Positions 10,630-19,342 of a stretch of 64,000 bases of DNA are shown here, in pieces. Both the position numbers and the translations under genes were made by a program. The stretch's first letter is position 1; each line of letters begins with the position of its first letter. This DNA is from Prosthecodimorpha hirschii (GTDB lineage Bacteria; Pseudomonadota; Alphaproteobacteria; Rhizobiales; Ancalomicrobiaceae): positions 4,109,914 to 4,173,913 of the forward strand of contig NZ_LJYW01000001.1 in NCBI RefSeq assembly GCF_001305515.1. The letters are read 5' to 3'. The notes under the pieces are model-generated. The model saw only the letters and a list, made by a program, of their open reading frames with translations, was not told where the DNA came from and did not search any database.

Positions 10630-10881
10630 ATGGCGATCTCTGGCATCTCCAAGTACCGGCCGCAGCTCTACACGCCGCGCAACCTGTCCTACATGAACAA
10701 GCAGGCGGCGAACTCGGCGCGCGACTCGATCTCGTCGGCGGCCGACACCTTCGCGTCGCAGATGACCGATTTCGGGTCGAGCCAGGTCACGCTGATCATC
10801 CAGCAGACCGCGCAGCGCATCCAGGCGCAGGCGCGGGCGAAGCTGGCCGCCAGCACCAGTTCGCTGAACCTGATCGCCTGA
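10630..10881 (+). CDS. small hypothetical protein
   Basis: 83 residues from ATG 10630: a basic/aromatic N-terminus (SKYRPQLYTPRNLSYMNKQ) and a Ser/Ala/Gln-rich helical remainder (FGSSQVTLIIQQTAQRIQA). I do not recognise it. There is no signal peptide or membrane helix. Its composition (few prolines and arginines) differs from shadow frames, which supports it being coding. An upstream in-frame start at 10585 is possible. It lies between hbd and an acyl-CoA ligase-type gene on the same strand. Confidence 0.6.
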   Translation: MAISGISKYRPQLYTPRNLSYMNKQAANSARDSISSAADTFASQMTDFGSSQVTLIIQQTAQRIQAQARAKLAASTSSLNLIA

Positions 10882-10930
10882 TCCGCCGCACCGCGACCTG
10901 CCGCATGGGGCCGCTTTCCCGGAGCGCGGC

Positions 10931-12433
10931 ATGAGCGCGCCGCCCCCCGTCCGCTTCAATCTTGCCGCCCATTGCCTCGCCGCGGCCGACCGGGTGCCCG
11001 ACAAGGCCGCCTTGATGGTCGCCGAAGGTCCGCGCGGGCGGATCGCCGAGACCTGGACCTATGCGGCCTTCCGCGACGCGGCGCTGGCCGCGGCCGGCGG
11101 CTTTGCCGCGGCCGGGCTGGCGCGGGGCGACCGCATCCTGCTGCGGGTCGGCAACACCTCGCTGTTCCCGGTCCTGTTCCTCGGCGCCATCGCGGCCGGC
11201 TTCGTGCCGATCCCGACCTCGACCCAACTCACCGGAACCGAGGCCGACCTGATCCTTGCCGATTCGGGCGCCCGTCTGGTCGTCGGCGACGGTTCCGGCG
11301 CCATGCCGGCGGCGCGCGACGGCGTCGCGGCGATCGACGATCCGTCGCGGCTGACCGCCGCCCGGCCGGCAGGCTTCTCCGACACCCTGGCCGACGATCC
11401 GGCCTTCCTGGTCTATACGTCGGGCACCAGCGGGCGCCCGAAGGGCGTGCTCCATGCCCAGCGGGTCATCCTCGGCCGGCGGCCGATGTATCGCGGCTGG
11501 TATGGGATCGGGCCGGACGACCGCCTGTTTCATGCCGGCGCCTTCAACTGGACCTACACGCTCGGCGCCGGCCTGATGGACCCCTGGGTCAACGGCGCGA
11601 CCAGCATCGTCCATCTCGGCGACCGGCCGCCGGAGATCTGGCCCGACCTCCTGGAGGCGACCGGCGCGACCCTGTTCGCCGCCGTGCCGGGTCTCTACCG
11701 GCGCATCCTGAAATATGCCGCGATCGGCCCGGAGCGGATGCCGGCGCTGCGCCACGGCCTTTCGGCCGGCGAGGCGCTGAAGGCGGCGCTGCACGACGAA
11801 TGGGTCGCCCGTACCGGCCGCCCGCTCTACGAGGCGCTCGGCATGAGCGAGATCTCGACCTATCTCTCCTCCGGCCCCGACGTGCCGACCCGACCGGGCA
11901 GCCCCGGCAAGCCGCAGGCCGGGCGCCGGCTCGCGGTCCTGCCGGTCGCCGGCGGTGCGACGCCGCTCGGCCCCGGCGAGACCGGCATCCTGGCGATCGA
12001 CCGGTCGGATCCGGGCCTGATGCTCGGCTACTGGAACCTGCCGGCCGAGACGGCGGCGCAGATGCGCGGGGACTGGTTCCTGACCGGCGATCTCGCGCGC
12101 TTCGATGCCGACGGCTATGTCTGGTATGAGGGCCGCGCCGACGACCAGATGAATGCGCAGGGCTACCGCGTCGCCCCCGAAGAGGTCGAGCGGGCGATCG
12201 CCGACCATCCGGACGTGGCCGAGGTGGCGGTCGCGGAGGTCGCAGGCGCAGCGGTCTCGGTGGTCACCGCCTTCGTGGTGCTGCGCGAGGGGGCGGCGGC
12301 CGATGCGACGACGCTTGCCGCCCACGCGGCGACGCGGCTGGCCGACTACAAGCGCCCGCGCGCCTGGGTCTTTCTCGAAGAACTGCCGCGCACCGCCTCC
12401 GGCAAGGTCCTGAGGCGGGCGTTGCGCGGGTAA
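10931..12433 (+). CDS. AMP-forming acyl-CoA synthetase-type ligase (ANL superfamily)
   Basis: 500 residues, full length for the superfamily. The P-loop motif YTSGTSGRPKGVLHAQR, the YEALGMSE segment (A5), DWFLTGDLARFDADGYVWYEGR (A7/A8) and the C-terminal catalytic lysine motif RTASGKVLRRAL (A10) are all present. The order resembles benzoate-CoA ligase or medium-chain acyl-CoA synthetases, but the acid substrate is not deducible. It would activate a carboxylate with ATP and CoA in the cytosol. It starts 49 bp after the small hypothetical gene. Confidence 0.88.
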   Translation: MSAPPPVRFNLAAHCLAAADRVPDKAALMVAEGPRGRIAETWTYAAFRDAALAAAGGFAAAGLARGDRILLRVGNTSLFPVLFLGAIAAGFVPIPTSTQLTGTEADLILADSGARLVVGDGSGAMPAARDGVAAIDDPSRLTAARPAGFSDTLADDPAFLVYTSGTSGRPKGVLHAQRVILGRRPMYRGWYGIGPDDRLFHAGAFNWTYTLGAGLMDPWVNGATSIVHLGDRPPEIWPDLLEATGATLFAAVPGLYRRILKYAAIGPERMPALRHGLSAGEALKAALHDEWVARTGRPLYEALGMSEISTYLSSGPDVPTRPGSPGKPQAGRRLAVLPVAGGATPLGPGETGILAIDRSDPGLMLGYWNLPAETAAQMRGDWFLTGDLARFDADGYVWYEGRADDQMNAQGYRVAPEEVERAIADHPDVAEVAVAEVAGAAVSVVTAFVVLREGAAADATTLAAHAATRLADYKRPRAWVFLEELPRTASGKVLRRALRG

Positions 12434-12446
12434 TGGTCTAAGACTG

Positions 12447-12495
12447 GGTTGCTCGATCGAGACGGCCGGGAACCATCCGTTTCGACCGAGCAACC
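12447..12495 (+). promoter_or_regulatory. long hairpin between ligase gene and amidohydrolase gene
   Basis: Arms 12447-12465 and 12477-12495 are 19 nt each and pair at 17 Watson-Crick positions plus one G-T, around an 11-nt loop. The left arm contains the perfect palindrome CTCGATCGAG. It fills most of the 77-bp spacer, and the amidohydrolase start is 16 bp further on. No T-tract follows, so an attenuator, processing site or operator is as likely as a terminator. Confidence 0.55.
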
Positions 12496-12510
12496 GGACA
12501 GGGGTTCGCC

Positions 12511-13671
12511 ATGCCGATCGTCAATTCCCTGAACGCCGCCGCCGCGGAGGTCGCCGGCTGGCGCCGGCACCTGCACCGCCATCCGGAACTCGGCTATGCG
12601 GTCGAGGGCACCGCGGCCTATGTGGCCGAGAAGCTCGAGACATTCGGGGTCGACGCGGTGGCGACCGGGATCGGCCGCACCGGCGTCGTCGGCGTGATCC
12701 ACGGCCGCGCGCCCGGCCGCACCATCGCGCTCAGGGCCGACATGGACGCGCTGCCGATCCTGGAGACCTCCGGCAAGGACTGGGCCTCCGAGGTCCCGGG
12801 AAAAATGCATGCCTGCGGGCATGACGGCCACACCGCCATGCTGCTCGCCGCCGCGCGCCATCTCGCCGAGACGCGCAATTTCGCCGGCACCGTGGTGCTG
12901 GTCTTCCAGCCGGCCGAGGAGGCCGGCGGCGGCGCCAAGGCGATGATCGACGACGGGCTGATGACCCGCTTCGGCGTCGACGCGGTCTACGGCATGCACA
13001 ACGCGCCGGGCATCCCGGTCGGTCGCTTCGCGCTGCGCAGCGGGGCCTTTCTGGCCTCCTGCGATACGATCACCATCGACCTCGAAGGCGTCGGCGGCCA
13101 TGCCGCGACCCCGCATCTGTGCTGCGACACGGTGCTGGCCGGCGCCGCGATCGTGCAGGCGGTGCAGCACATCGTCTCGCGCACCATCGACCCGATCGCC
13201 TCCGCGGTGATTTCGATCACCTGCTTCAATGCCGGCTTCACCGACAACGTCATACCGCAGACCGGCCGGCTGGTCGGCACCGTCCGCACCCTGTCGCCCG
13301 CCGTGCGCGACCATGTCGAGGCGCGGCTGCGGACGGTGGTCGAGACGACCGCGGCGGCCTACGGCGTCAAGGCGGTGCTCGACTACAATCGCGAATATCC
13401 GGTGCTGGTGAACCACGAGCGCGAGACCGGCTTCGCCGCCGAGGTCGCCCGCGATGTCGCCGGCGTGGATGCGGTCGACACCGCGATGCCGCCGGAGCTC
13501 GGCTCCGAGGACTTCGCCTTCATGCTGGAGGCCCGGCCGGGCGCCTTCATCTTCGTCGGCAACGGCAATACCGCCGGCCTGCACCACCCGGCCTATGATT
13601 TCGACGACGCCGCAATTCCCTACGGCGCCTCCTATTGGGTCCGCCTGGTCGAGCGCGCGCTGCCGGCCTGA
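12511..13671 (+). CDS. M20-family amidohydrolase (hippurate hydrolase-like)
   Basis: 386 residues. The peptidase M20D signature is complete: WRRHLHRHPELGY near the N-terminus, RADMDALPI, the metal cysteine/histidine motif HACGHDGHTAMLL, the catalytic pair in FQPAEEAGGGAKAM, and the later LGSEDFAFML glutamate. Relatives hydrolyse N-acyl amino acids such as hippurate or indole-acetyl conjugates. If co-transcribed with the preceding CoA ligase it could release an acid that the ligase then activates; that link is inference from adjacency only. Confidence 0.9.
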   Translation: MPIVNSLNAAAAEVAGWRRHLHRHPELGYAVEGTAAYVAEKLETFGVDAVATGIGRTGVVGVIHGRAPGRTIALRADMDALPILETSGKDWASEVPGKMHACGHDGHTAMLLAAARHLAETRNFAGTVVLVFQPAEEAGGGAKAMIDDGLMTRFGVDAVYGMHNAPGIPVGRFALRSGAFLASCDTITIDLEGVGGHAATPHLCCDTVLAGAAIVQAVQHIVSRTIDPIASAVISITCFNAGFTDNVIPQTGRLVGTVRTLSPAVRDHVEARLRTVVETTAAAYGVKAVLDYNREYPVLVNHERETGFAAEVARDVAGVDAVDTAMPPELGSEDFAFMLEARPGAFIFVGNGNTAGLHHPAYDFDDAAIPYGASYWVRLVERALPA

Positions 13672-13760
13672 ACGCGTCGGTCCGCTCTCGTGAGAGGGCG
13701 GCCCTCTGCGTCGCCGCGAGCCCGGGCGGCTGTCAGTCGGACCGGCGCGGCTTTCGAGTG

Positions 13761-15599
13761 CTACGACCCGCGCGGCGTCCGCATGCGGGCGAGGAGATCC
13801 TCGATCGAGACCTTGCGGGCGGGGGCGGGGGCTGGCGCCTCCGGGGCCGTCCGCGCCGCGCCGGCAGCCGACATGCCGGACCCGCCGTCGCTGCGGGCTT
13901 CGTCCGTGTCCGAACGGTCGTCGTCCTCCGTGCGGTATTCGCGCTCGGGGCCGTCGTCGCCTTCCGGGTCGTCGTCCCGATCCGGCCCGTCGTCGTCATC
14001 CTCCGGCCCGTCATCCTCCGGCCCGTCATCCTCCGGACCGTCGTCCTCGTCGGACTCATCCGGCGCGTCGTCGTCGTCTGCCGCGTCCCTTCCGTAATCC
14101 GCAGCGTCGTCGGGCGCGGCGTCCGGCGCCGGGTCGAACCGCGCGGCCGGCGCATGCCGCGGGAGCGGATGCAGGGTCTCCTCGATGGCGATCCCGGCGG
14201 CCTCGGCGGCGCGTTCCTGGTCGCCCGGGGTGGGCTCGGTTTCGACGGCGTCGCCAGACTGGCCGGTGCGCAGGGCGCCGACGATCCAGGCCCCGACCAT
14301 GGCGCGCTCGGCGTCGGCCAGGACCAGGTCGGCATTGGCGGCCAGATAGAGCACCTGCCGGCGGAACGCCTTGGCCAGTGCGCCGGGCTTGTCGCCGGCG
14401 GCGAATTCATGGCCGCTGAGCATCAGTCCCTTGATCACGAAGGCGACCGACTGCGGGCGGAGCTTGAGGCCGTGCTCGCTGAGGCGCCGCATCACGCCGT
14501 TGACGGTGCGATTGAGGCTGAAGCCGCGCTCCGCGACCTCCGCCGCCAGGGCCCGGAACAACTGCGCATAGACCTCGGGGGCGAAGGCCGGCACGCTGGT
14601 GGCCGCCGAGACCCGGCGGGCGACGCCTTCCATGTCGTCGAACCGCGCCGCTGCCGCGCCGCCGTCCTGGCCCGTCGCCGCCTCCGCGGGCATGTCGGAG
14701 AGATTGCCGGGCTCGGACCCCTCGTCCCGGGCCGGTGCGAAGGCGCCGGGCCGCGGACGGCCGGCCCCCTGGCGCCGCTGCGGCGGGAACGACGGATCGC
14801 GCGGGACGGGATCGCGGACCGGTTCGCGGCGCTCGGCCCGGGCCGGCTCGCCGCGCGCACGATCGCTGCGCCCGGCCTCCTGGCGGACCGGTTCCGGCCG
14901 GATGGCCTCGGGCCTCGCCATCTCGGGCCTCCCCATCTCAGCCCTCGAAGGCTCGACTTTCGAAGGCTCGGGTCTTGCGGGCTCGGGCCTCGCGGGTTCG
15001 GGTCTCGCGGGCTCGGCGCGCAGGGCGTCGGCCTTTGCGGGCTCGGGCGGGCGTTCGAAATCGTCGTCGCCGAAGCCGGTCAGGTCGATCAGCCGCTCCT
15101 CGGTGATCATGCCGTCGCACAGCGCCTTGTAGGCGGCGGCGGTGACCGCGTTGGAGTAGATCACGCTGCGCCGGTCGTAGGCGCGCAGACGCGTCAGCAC
15201 CGGCGTGAAGTCGGCATCGCCGGACAGGATGATGAACTCGTCGAAGCGGGTCTCGTGGCGCATGGCGTCGAGCATGTCGACGACCATGTAGATGTCGGCC
15301 GAGTTCTTGCCCTTGCCGGTCAAGGGCGGGCAGTCGACGATCTGGAAGCCGGAGCGGGTGAAGGACGGGCGGAAATAGCGCATCACCGCCGGATTGGCGT
15401 AGCAGCGGCGCATCAGGATGCGCCGGCGGATCGGCTCGCTGCCGTCCGCCTCCTCGATTAGGACGCCGCTTTCGATCGCATCGAGCCAGCTTTGCGGATC
15501 GTTGGCGAAGGCGCGGGCGGCATCCTTGTCGGCACTTTGCAGCGCGAAGAACACGTTGTCGAAGTCGACGAACAGAACGGATCGCAATGTCTCGGCCAT
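13761..15599 (-). CDS. NYN (PIN-like) domain protein with repeat-rich acidic C-terminus
   Basis: 612 residues. Residues ~1-150 form a LabA/DUF88-type NYN domain: FVDFDNVFFAL at the N-terminus and ILSGDADFTPVL supply the acidic metal-binding residues of this putative RNase fold. A linker then carries a PARPEPARPEP repeat, a second helical domain (about 330-430; VYAQLFRALAAEVAERG) resembles the region that follows NYN in other alphaproteobacterial proteins, and the tail contains tandem GPEDD-type acidic repeats. It is convergent with the amidohydrolase. RNase activity is suggested by the fold only. Confidence 0.82.
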   Translation of the reverse strand: MAETLRSVLFVDFDNVFFALQSADKDAARAFANDPQSWLDAIESGVLIEEADGSEPIRRRILMRRCYANPAVMRYFRPSFTRSGFQIVDCPPLTGKGKNSADIYMVVDMLDAMRHETRFDEFIILSGDADFTPVLTRLRAYDRRSVIYSNAVTAAAYKALCDGMITEERLIDLTGFGDDDFERPPEPAKADALRAEPARPEPARPEPARPEPSKVEPSRAEMGRPEMARPEAIRPEPVRQEAGRSDRARGEPARAERREPVRDPVPRDPSFPPQRRQGAGRPRPGAFAPARDEGSEPGNLSDMPAEAATGQDGGAAAARFDDMEGVARRVSAATSVPAFAPEVYAQLFRALAAEVAERGFSLNRTVNGVMRRLSEHGLKLRPQSVAFVIKGLMLSGHEFAAGDKPGALAKAFRRQVLYLAANADLVLADAERAMVGAWIVGALRTGQSGDAVETEPTPGDQERAAEAAGIAIEETLHPLPRHAPAARFDPAPDAAPDDAADYGRDAADDDDAPDESDEDDGPEDDGPEDDGPEDDDDGPDRDDDPEGDDGPEREYRTEDDDRSDTDEARSDGGSGMSAAGAARTAPEAPAPAPARKVSIEDLLARMRTPRGS

Positions 15600-15982
15600 C
15601 GGTTTCGGCCAGTCCTTTGAAATGGCGCCCGCGCCCGGGTTTCGCCGGAAATGCGGGGGCTTGGGAAAGTGCGGTATGGTCGGCTGCCTGTCCGGGCGGC
15701 ATCGGGTCGGCTGCAGGCTACCGCATGTGCCGGTCCGACGGAAATGTCGGCGGCCTTTAATCGTGCGGCCGGGCCATCTTTCCTCGATTCGGCGTCCGGC
15801 AGCGCAACGACCGTCCGATCGATACGCCCGTGCACGTCATGGGGGTGGACCGGCACCGGTCCGCGGGCTACAGGACGCGAGGTCTGCAGGCCGTCGACCG
15901 GCGGGCCGCCGACCGACGGGCCGGCCGACATGCCGATTCGCCGCACCTGCCGCCCGCAACCCGCCTGATCCGGACACCGCCC
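15600..15982 (+). other. 383-bp intergenic region between divergent genes
   Basis: It separates the NYN gene (minus) from the EamA gene (plus) and must hold both promoters. I found no convincing gene; an in-frame upstream extension of the EamA gene from 15830 is arginine-rich and lacks a membrane segment. No clear -35/-10 pair or long dyad was seen. Confidence 0.4.
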
Positions 15983-16897
15983 ATGACCAGCCGAAACGTC
16001 GCCACCCTGGTCGGCCTCAGCGCCGTCGCCATGTGGGCGACGCTCGGCGTGCTCGCCGCGGCGGCCGGCCCGGTGCCGCCCTTCCTGACCACCGCCCTGA
16101 CCTTCGGCCTGTCCGGCACGCTGGCGACGCTCTGGCTCGCCGCGACCGGGCGCCTGGGTCTCCTGCTGCAGCCGGCCAAGGTCTGGCTGATCGGGACCGG
16201 CGGACTGTTCGGGTTCCACTTCTTCTATTTCACGTCGCTGCAGCTGGCGCCGAAGGTCGAGGCCAATCTGGTCAACTATTGCTGGCCGCTGCTGATCGTC
16301 CTGTTCTCGGGCCTGCTGCCCGGCGAGCGCCTGCGCCTGCATCACGTCATCGGCGCGGCGATCGGACTGTGCGGCGCGGCGGCGATCGTCACCGGCGGGC
16401 GCGGGCTGGTGATCGAGGCCGCCCACATTCCCGGCTATGCCGCCGCGGTGGTTTCGGCCCTGACCTGGTCGAGCTATTCGGTCGTCTCGCGCCGGCTCGG
16501 CGCGGTGCCGACCGAGGCGGTGGCGGGCTTCTGCCTGGCGACGGCGGTGCTTTCCGGACTGTGCCATGTCGCGCTGGAACAGACGGTCTGGCCGGCCGGG
16601 CCCGGCGCCTGGGCGGCGCTGGTCGGGCTCGGGCTGTTCCCGGTCGGCCTCGCCTTCTTCGTCTGGGATTACGGCGTCAAGCGCGGCGACATCCAGGTGC
16701 TCGGCGCGGTCGCCTATCTGTCGCCGCTGACCTCGACGCTGCTGCTCGTCGCCGCCGGCTTCGGCAGCTTCACGCCGGCGATCGCGGTCGGCGCGGTGGC
16801 GATCACGGCGGGCGCGCTGATCGCCTCCAAGGACATGCTGTTCGGCCGGCGCTCGGCGGCCGGCGACGGGCACGGCGCCACCGCGACGGACGCCTGA
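15983..16897 (+). CDS. EamA/DMT-superfamily transporter
   Basis: 304 residues with about ten membrane helices in two EamA repeats. It opens with TLVGLSAVAMWATLGVLAAA and includes NLVNYCWPLLIVLFSGLLPGE and DIQVLGAVAYLSPLTSTLLL at the ends of the repeats. The pattern resembles aromatic amino-acid exporters of the YddG type, but the substrate is not certain. I chose ATG 15983 because the family begins with the first helix here. It is followed by convergent genes on the minus strand. Confidence 0.87.
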   Translation: MTSRNVATLVGLSAVAMWATLGVLAAAAGPVPPFLTTALTFGLSGTLATLWLAATGRLGLLLQPAKVWLIGTGGLFGFHFFYFTSLQLAPKVEANLVNYCWPLLIVLFSGLLPGERLRLHHVIGAAIGLCGAAAIVTGGRGLVIEAAHIPGYAAAVVSALTWSSYSVVSRRLGAVPTEAVAGFCLATAVLSGLCHVALEQTVWPAGPGAWAALVGLGLFPVGLAFFVWDYGVKRGDIQVLGAVAYLSPLTSTLLLVAAGFGSFTPAIAVGAVAITAGALIASKDMLFGRRSAAGDGHGATATDA

Positions 16898-16914
16898 TCG
16901 GGCGCCCGCCCGCC

Positions 16915-16970
16915 TATCTGTCGACCGCTATCCGTCGACCGTTATCCTTCGCCCGCCTATCCCTCGGCCG
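16915..16970. repeat. 14-15-bp tandem repeat, about four copies
   Basis: Copies beginning TATC(c/t) at 16915, 16929, 16943 and 16958 share the pattern TATCCGTCGACCGC with changes. The array fills the gap between the EamA stop and the convergent DUF985 gene, and its last copy encodes the end of that protein. Confidence 0.6.
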
Positions 16971-17388
16971 GATGCCACCCGGCGGGCGCCATCTCGAAGC
17001 CGGCGAACTCGAAACCCGGCGCGACCGTGCAGCCGACCAGAGTCCAGGCCCCGAGGCTCCAGGCGCTCTGCCAGGCGCCGGGCGGTACGATGCCCTGCGG
17101 CACCTGGCCGGCCAGCACGTCGCCGCCGAGAAGGGTCCGCTCGACATGGCGGCCGCCGGGCGAGACCGCCAGTTCGAGCGGGGCGCCGGCATGCCAGTGC
17201 CAGATCTCGACCGCATCGACCCGGTGCCAGGCCGAGCGCTCGCCTTCCGCCAGCAGGAAGTAGATCGCGGTCGAGCGGGCGCGGCCGCCGGCCGGATCGG
17301 CGTCCCGGAAGGTCTCGCGGTAATGCCCGCCCTCCGGATGGGGCACGAGCCCGAGGCGGCGGATGATCTCTTCGGCCTGTCGGTCCAT
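16957..17388 (-). CDS. DUF985-type cupin protein
   Basis: 143 residues. It begins MDRQAEEIIRRLGLVPHPEG and continues with the cupin strands GGHYRETF, STAIYFLLAEGE, SAWHRVDAVEIWHWH and VGCTVAPGFEFAGFE. The histidine-rich WHRVD...WHWHAG region would bind a metal in the beta-barrel. The family is widespread, of unknown or sugar-related function. It starts 4 bp after the gloB stop, so the two form an operon. Confidence 0.88.
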   Translation of the reverse strand: MDRQAEEIIRRLGLVPHPEGGHYRETFRDADPAGGRARSTAIYFLLAEGERSAWHRVDAVEIWHWHAGAPLELAVSPGGRHVERTLLGGDVLAGQVPQGIVPPGAWQSAWSLGAWTLVGCTVAPGFEFAGFEMAPAGWHPAEG

Positions 17389-17392
17389 GGCG

Positions 17393-18169
17393 TCAGCCCC
17401 GGAACTGGTTCTTGCCTTCGCGCAGGCGGGTGAACACCGCGACCGGATCGGCGCCGGCCATGCCGAGGGCCGCGGCGAGATCCGGATCGTCGGCGCGCAG
17501 GAACGGATTGGTCTCGATCTCGCGCGCGATCGAGGTCGGCAGGGTCGGCAGCCCCTCCGCGCGCAGCTTCTCGATCTCGGCCAGCCGCGTGCGCAGCGCC
17601 GCGTTGTCCGGGTCGACCGACACGGCAAAGCGTGCGTTGGACAGGGTATATTCGTGCCCGCAATAGATCTCGGTCGAGACCGGGAGGGCGCGCAGCTTCT
17701 GCAGCGACGCCCACATGTCGGCCATGCTGCCTTCGAACACCCGCCCGCAGCCGAGCGCGAACAGGGTATCGCCGACGAAGGCCGCATTGGCGTCCGGCAG
17801 CACATAGGCGATATGGCCCGCCGTGTGGCCCGGGGTGTCGAGCACCAGCACCTCGTGGCCCGCGAAGGCGAGCCGGTCGCCCTCCTGGACCGGCACGTCG
17901 AGGCCGGGAATCTGGTCGGCCTCGGACCGCGGACCGATCACGCGCAGTCCGAAACGGGCCTTCAGGCCCGCCACGCCGCCGACATGGTCGTGATGCTTGT
18001 GGGTGACCCAGATGTCGGTCAGGCGCCAGCCGGTCTCGTCGAGCACGCGCAGGATCGGGCCTTCGTCCGGGGCGTCGATCGACGCGGTCGCGCCCGACGC
18101 CGGGTCGTGGACGAGAACGCCGTAATTGTCGGAGAGGCAGGCAAACTGGTAGATCTGCAGTCGAGCCAA
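17393..18169 (-). CDS. gloB: hydroxyacylglutathione hydrolase (glyoxalase II)
   Basis: 258 residues, typical length. It hydrolyses S-lactoylglutathione to lactate and glutathione, the second step of methylglyoxal detoxification. The binuclear metal motif THKHHDHVGG is intact, followed by DTPGHTAGHIAY, VGDTLFALGCGRVFEG and CGHEYTLSNARFA. The start is a TTG at 18169, supported by a well-placed aaggag site 8 bp upstream on the minus strand. It is divergent from a methyltransferase gene, an arrangement common in Hyphomicrobiales. Confidence 0.95.
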   Translation of the reverse strand: MARLQIYQFACLSDNYGVLVHDPASGATASIDAPDEGPILRVLDETGWRLTDIWVTHKHHDHVGGVAGLKARFGLRVIGPRSEADQIPGLDVPVQEGDRLAFAGHEVLVLDTPGHTAGHIAYVLPDANAAFVGDTLFALGCGRVFEGSMADMWASLQKLRALPVSTEIYCGHEYTLSNARFAVSVDPDNAALRTRLAEIEKLRAEGLPTLPTSIAREIETNPFLRADDPDLAAALGMAGADPVAVFTRLREGKNQFRG

Positions 18170-18420
18170 GCGATCACTCCTTCTTCGTCACCCTGCCGCG
18201 CGGTCAATTCGATCGGACCTTTGCGTCCCGCGCATGTCGGATTGAATTGACCACGAAATCATAGCGTTAGTGGTTCGGATTGACGAGGCGGGTCGGAAGC
18301 GTCCGCCCGTCTCGAACCCCTAGCATTCCGTCGATCCCGCGGCCAGAGTATCGGTCGGTTCCCGTCCGGGGCCGCAGCGGGATCGGCAGGACAACGCCGA
18401 TCGCGAGCCATGGGTTCAGA

Positions 18421-19146
18421 ATGTATCTCGACATCGTCGATCTCAGGAATTTTTACGGCGAACCGCTCGGTCGCGTGACCCGCTCGATCCTCGGCCAGCG
18501 CCTGCGCGCCATGTGGCCGAAGGTGGCCGGCGACCGCCTGCTCGGCATCGGCCATGCGACGCCCTATCTGCGCCCGTTCAAGGACGAGGCGGAACGGGTG
18601 ATCGGCTTCATGCCGGCGCAGATGGGCGTGGTCAACTGGCCGAGCGAAGGTCCGTCTGCGACCGCGCTGGTGCACGAGCAGGATCTGCCTCTGCCGGATA
18701 GCTCGATGGATCGCGTTCTTCTGGTGCATTGCCTGGAAATGGCCGAGAAGCCGGCCGACGTCCTGCGCGAAGTCTGGCGCGTGCTGGCGCCGGGCGGACG
18801 GCTGATCGCGGCGGTTCCGTCGCGAACCGGCATCTGGGCGCGGATGGAAACCACGCCCTTCGGCTACGGCCGTCCCTTCTCGCGCGGGCAGATGGACAAG
18901 CTCCTGAAGGATACGCTGTTTTCGCCGATCGACTGGCAGGGCGCGCTGTTCACCCCACCGTTCCAGCGACGCTTCCTGGTCCGCTCGGCTCCGGCCATCG
19001 AGCGAATCGGGCAGAGATTCTGGCCCGCCCTGGCCGGCGTCATCTTGGTCGAAGCGACGAAGCAAATGTATCAGGGACTGCCGGCCCGCGCTCGCGCGCG
19101 GGAGCGCCGGTCGGTGTTTCAGCCGGTTCTGGTTCCGCAGAGTTAG
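18421..19146 (+). CDS. class I SAM-dependent methyltransferase
   Basis: 241 residues. It starts MYLDIVDLRNFYGEPLGR, which is characteristic of the methyltransferase found divergent from gloB in rhizobia. The central methyltransferase_11-like stretch LPDSSMDRVLLVHCLEMAEK and VWRVLAPGGRLIAAVPS is clear, although the glycine-rich SAM loop is weak. The C-terminus is basic (ARARERRSVFQ). The substrate is unknown. The 250-bp gap to gloB should carry both promoters. A longer frame from 18280 is possible but has no family support. Confidence 0.82.
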   Translation: MYLDIVDLRNFYGEPLGRVTRSILGQRLRAMWPKVAGDRLLGIGHATPYLRPFKDEAERVIGFMPAQMGVVNWPSEGPSATALVHEQDLPLPDSSMDRVLLVHCLEMAEKPADVLREVWRVLAPGGRLIAAVPSRTGIWARMETTPFGYGRPFSRGQMDKLLKDTLFSPIDWQGALFTPPFQRRFLVRSAPAIERIGQRFWPALAGVILVEATKQMYQGLPARARARERRSVFQPVLVPQS

Positions 19147-19200
19147 TGTCAGTAGCCCTACCTATGGGGCAGTTCCAATCGATTTGGACGAAGGTTTCTG

Positions 19201-19275
19201 TATAATATAGAAGGCGACTGGTTCTTATTTTAATATTTGGAAATCAAAGACTTCTCATTTTTAACCTTTCGTTAA
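19201..19275 (+). promoter_or_regulatory. AT-rich promoter region with CtrA-like box
   Basis: Positions 19201-19320 are only about 27% G+C by hand count. A perfect -10 hexamer TATAAT is at 19201-19206, without a convincing -35. TTAACCTTTCGTTAA at 19261-19275 fits the CtrA full-site consensus TTAA-N7-TTAA exactly. It lies 68 bp before the chemoreceptor start. CtrA control of motility genes is well known in alphaproteobacteria; here it is a prediction. Confidence 0.55.
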
Positions 19276-19342
19276 TAATTAGGTATCAATTATTTTAAAT
19301 ATAAGAATGCGGTACCTCAGGACCGGTGAGGGAAGAAACGCC

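Noticed and set aside
13635..15461. 600-codon plus-strand frame opposite the NYN gene
   Set aside because: Val/Arg/Gly-rich antisense shadow; the minus strand has clear NYN motifs.
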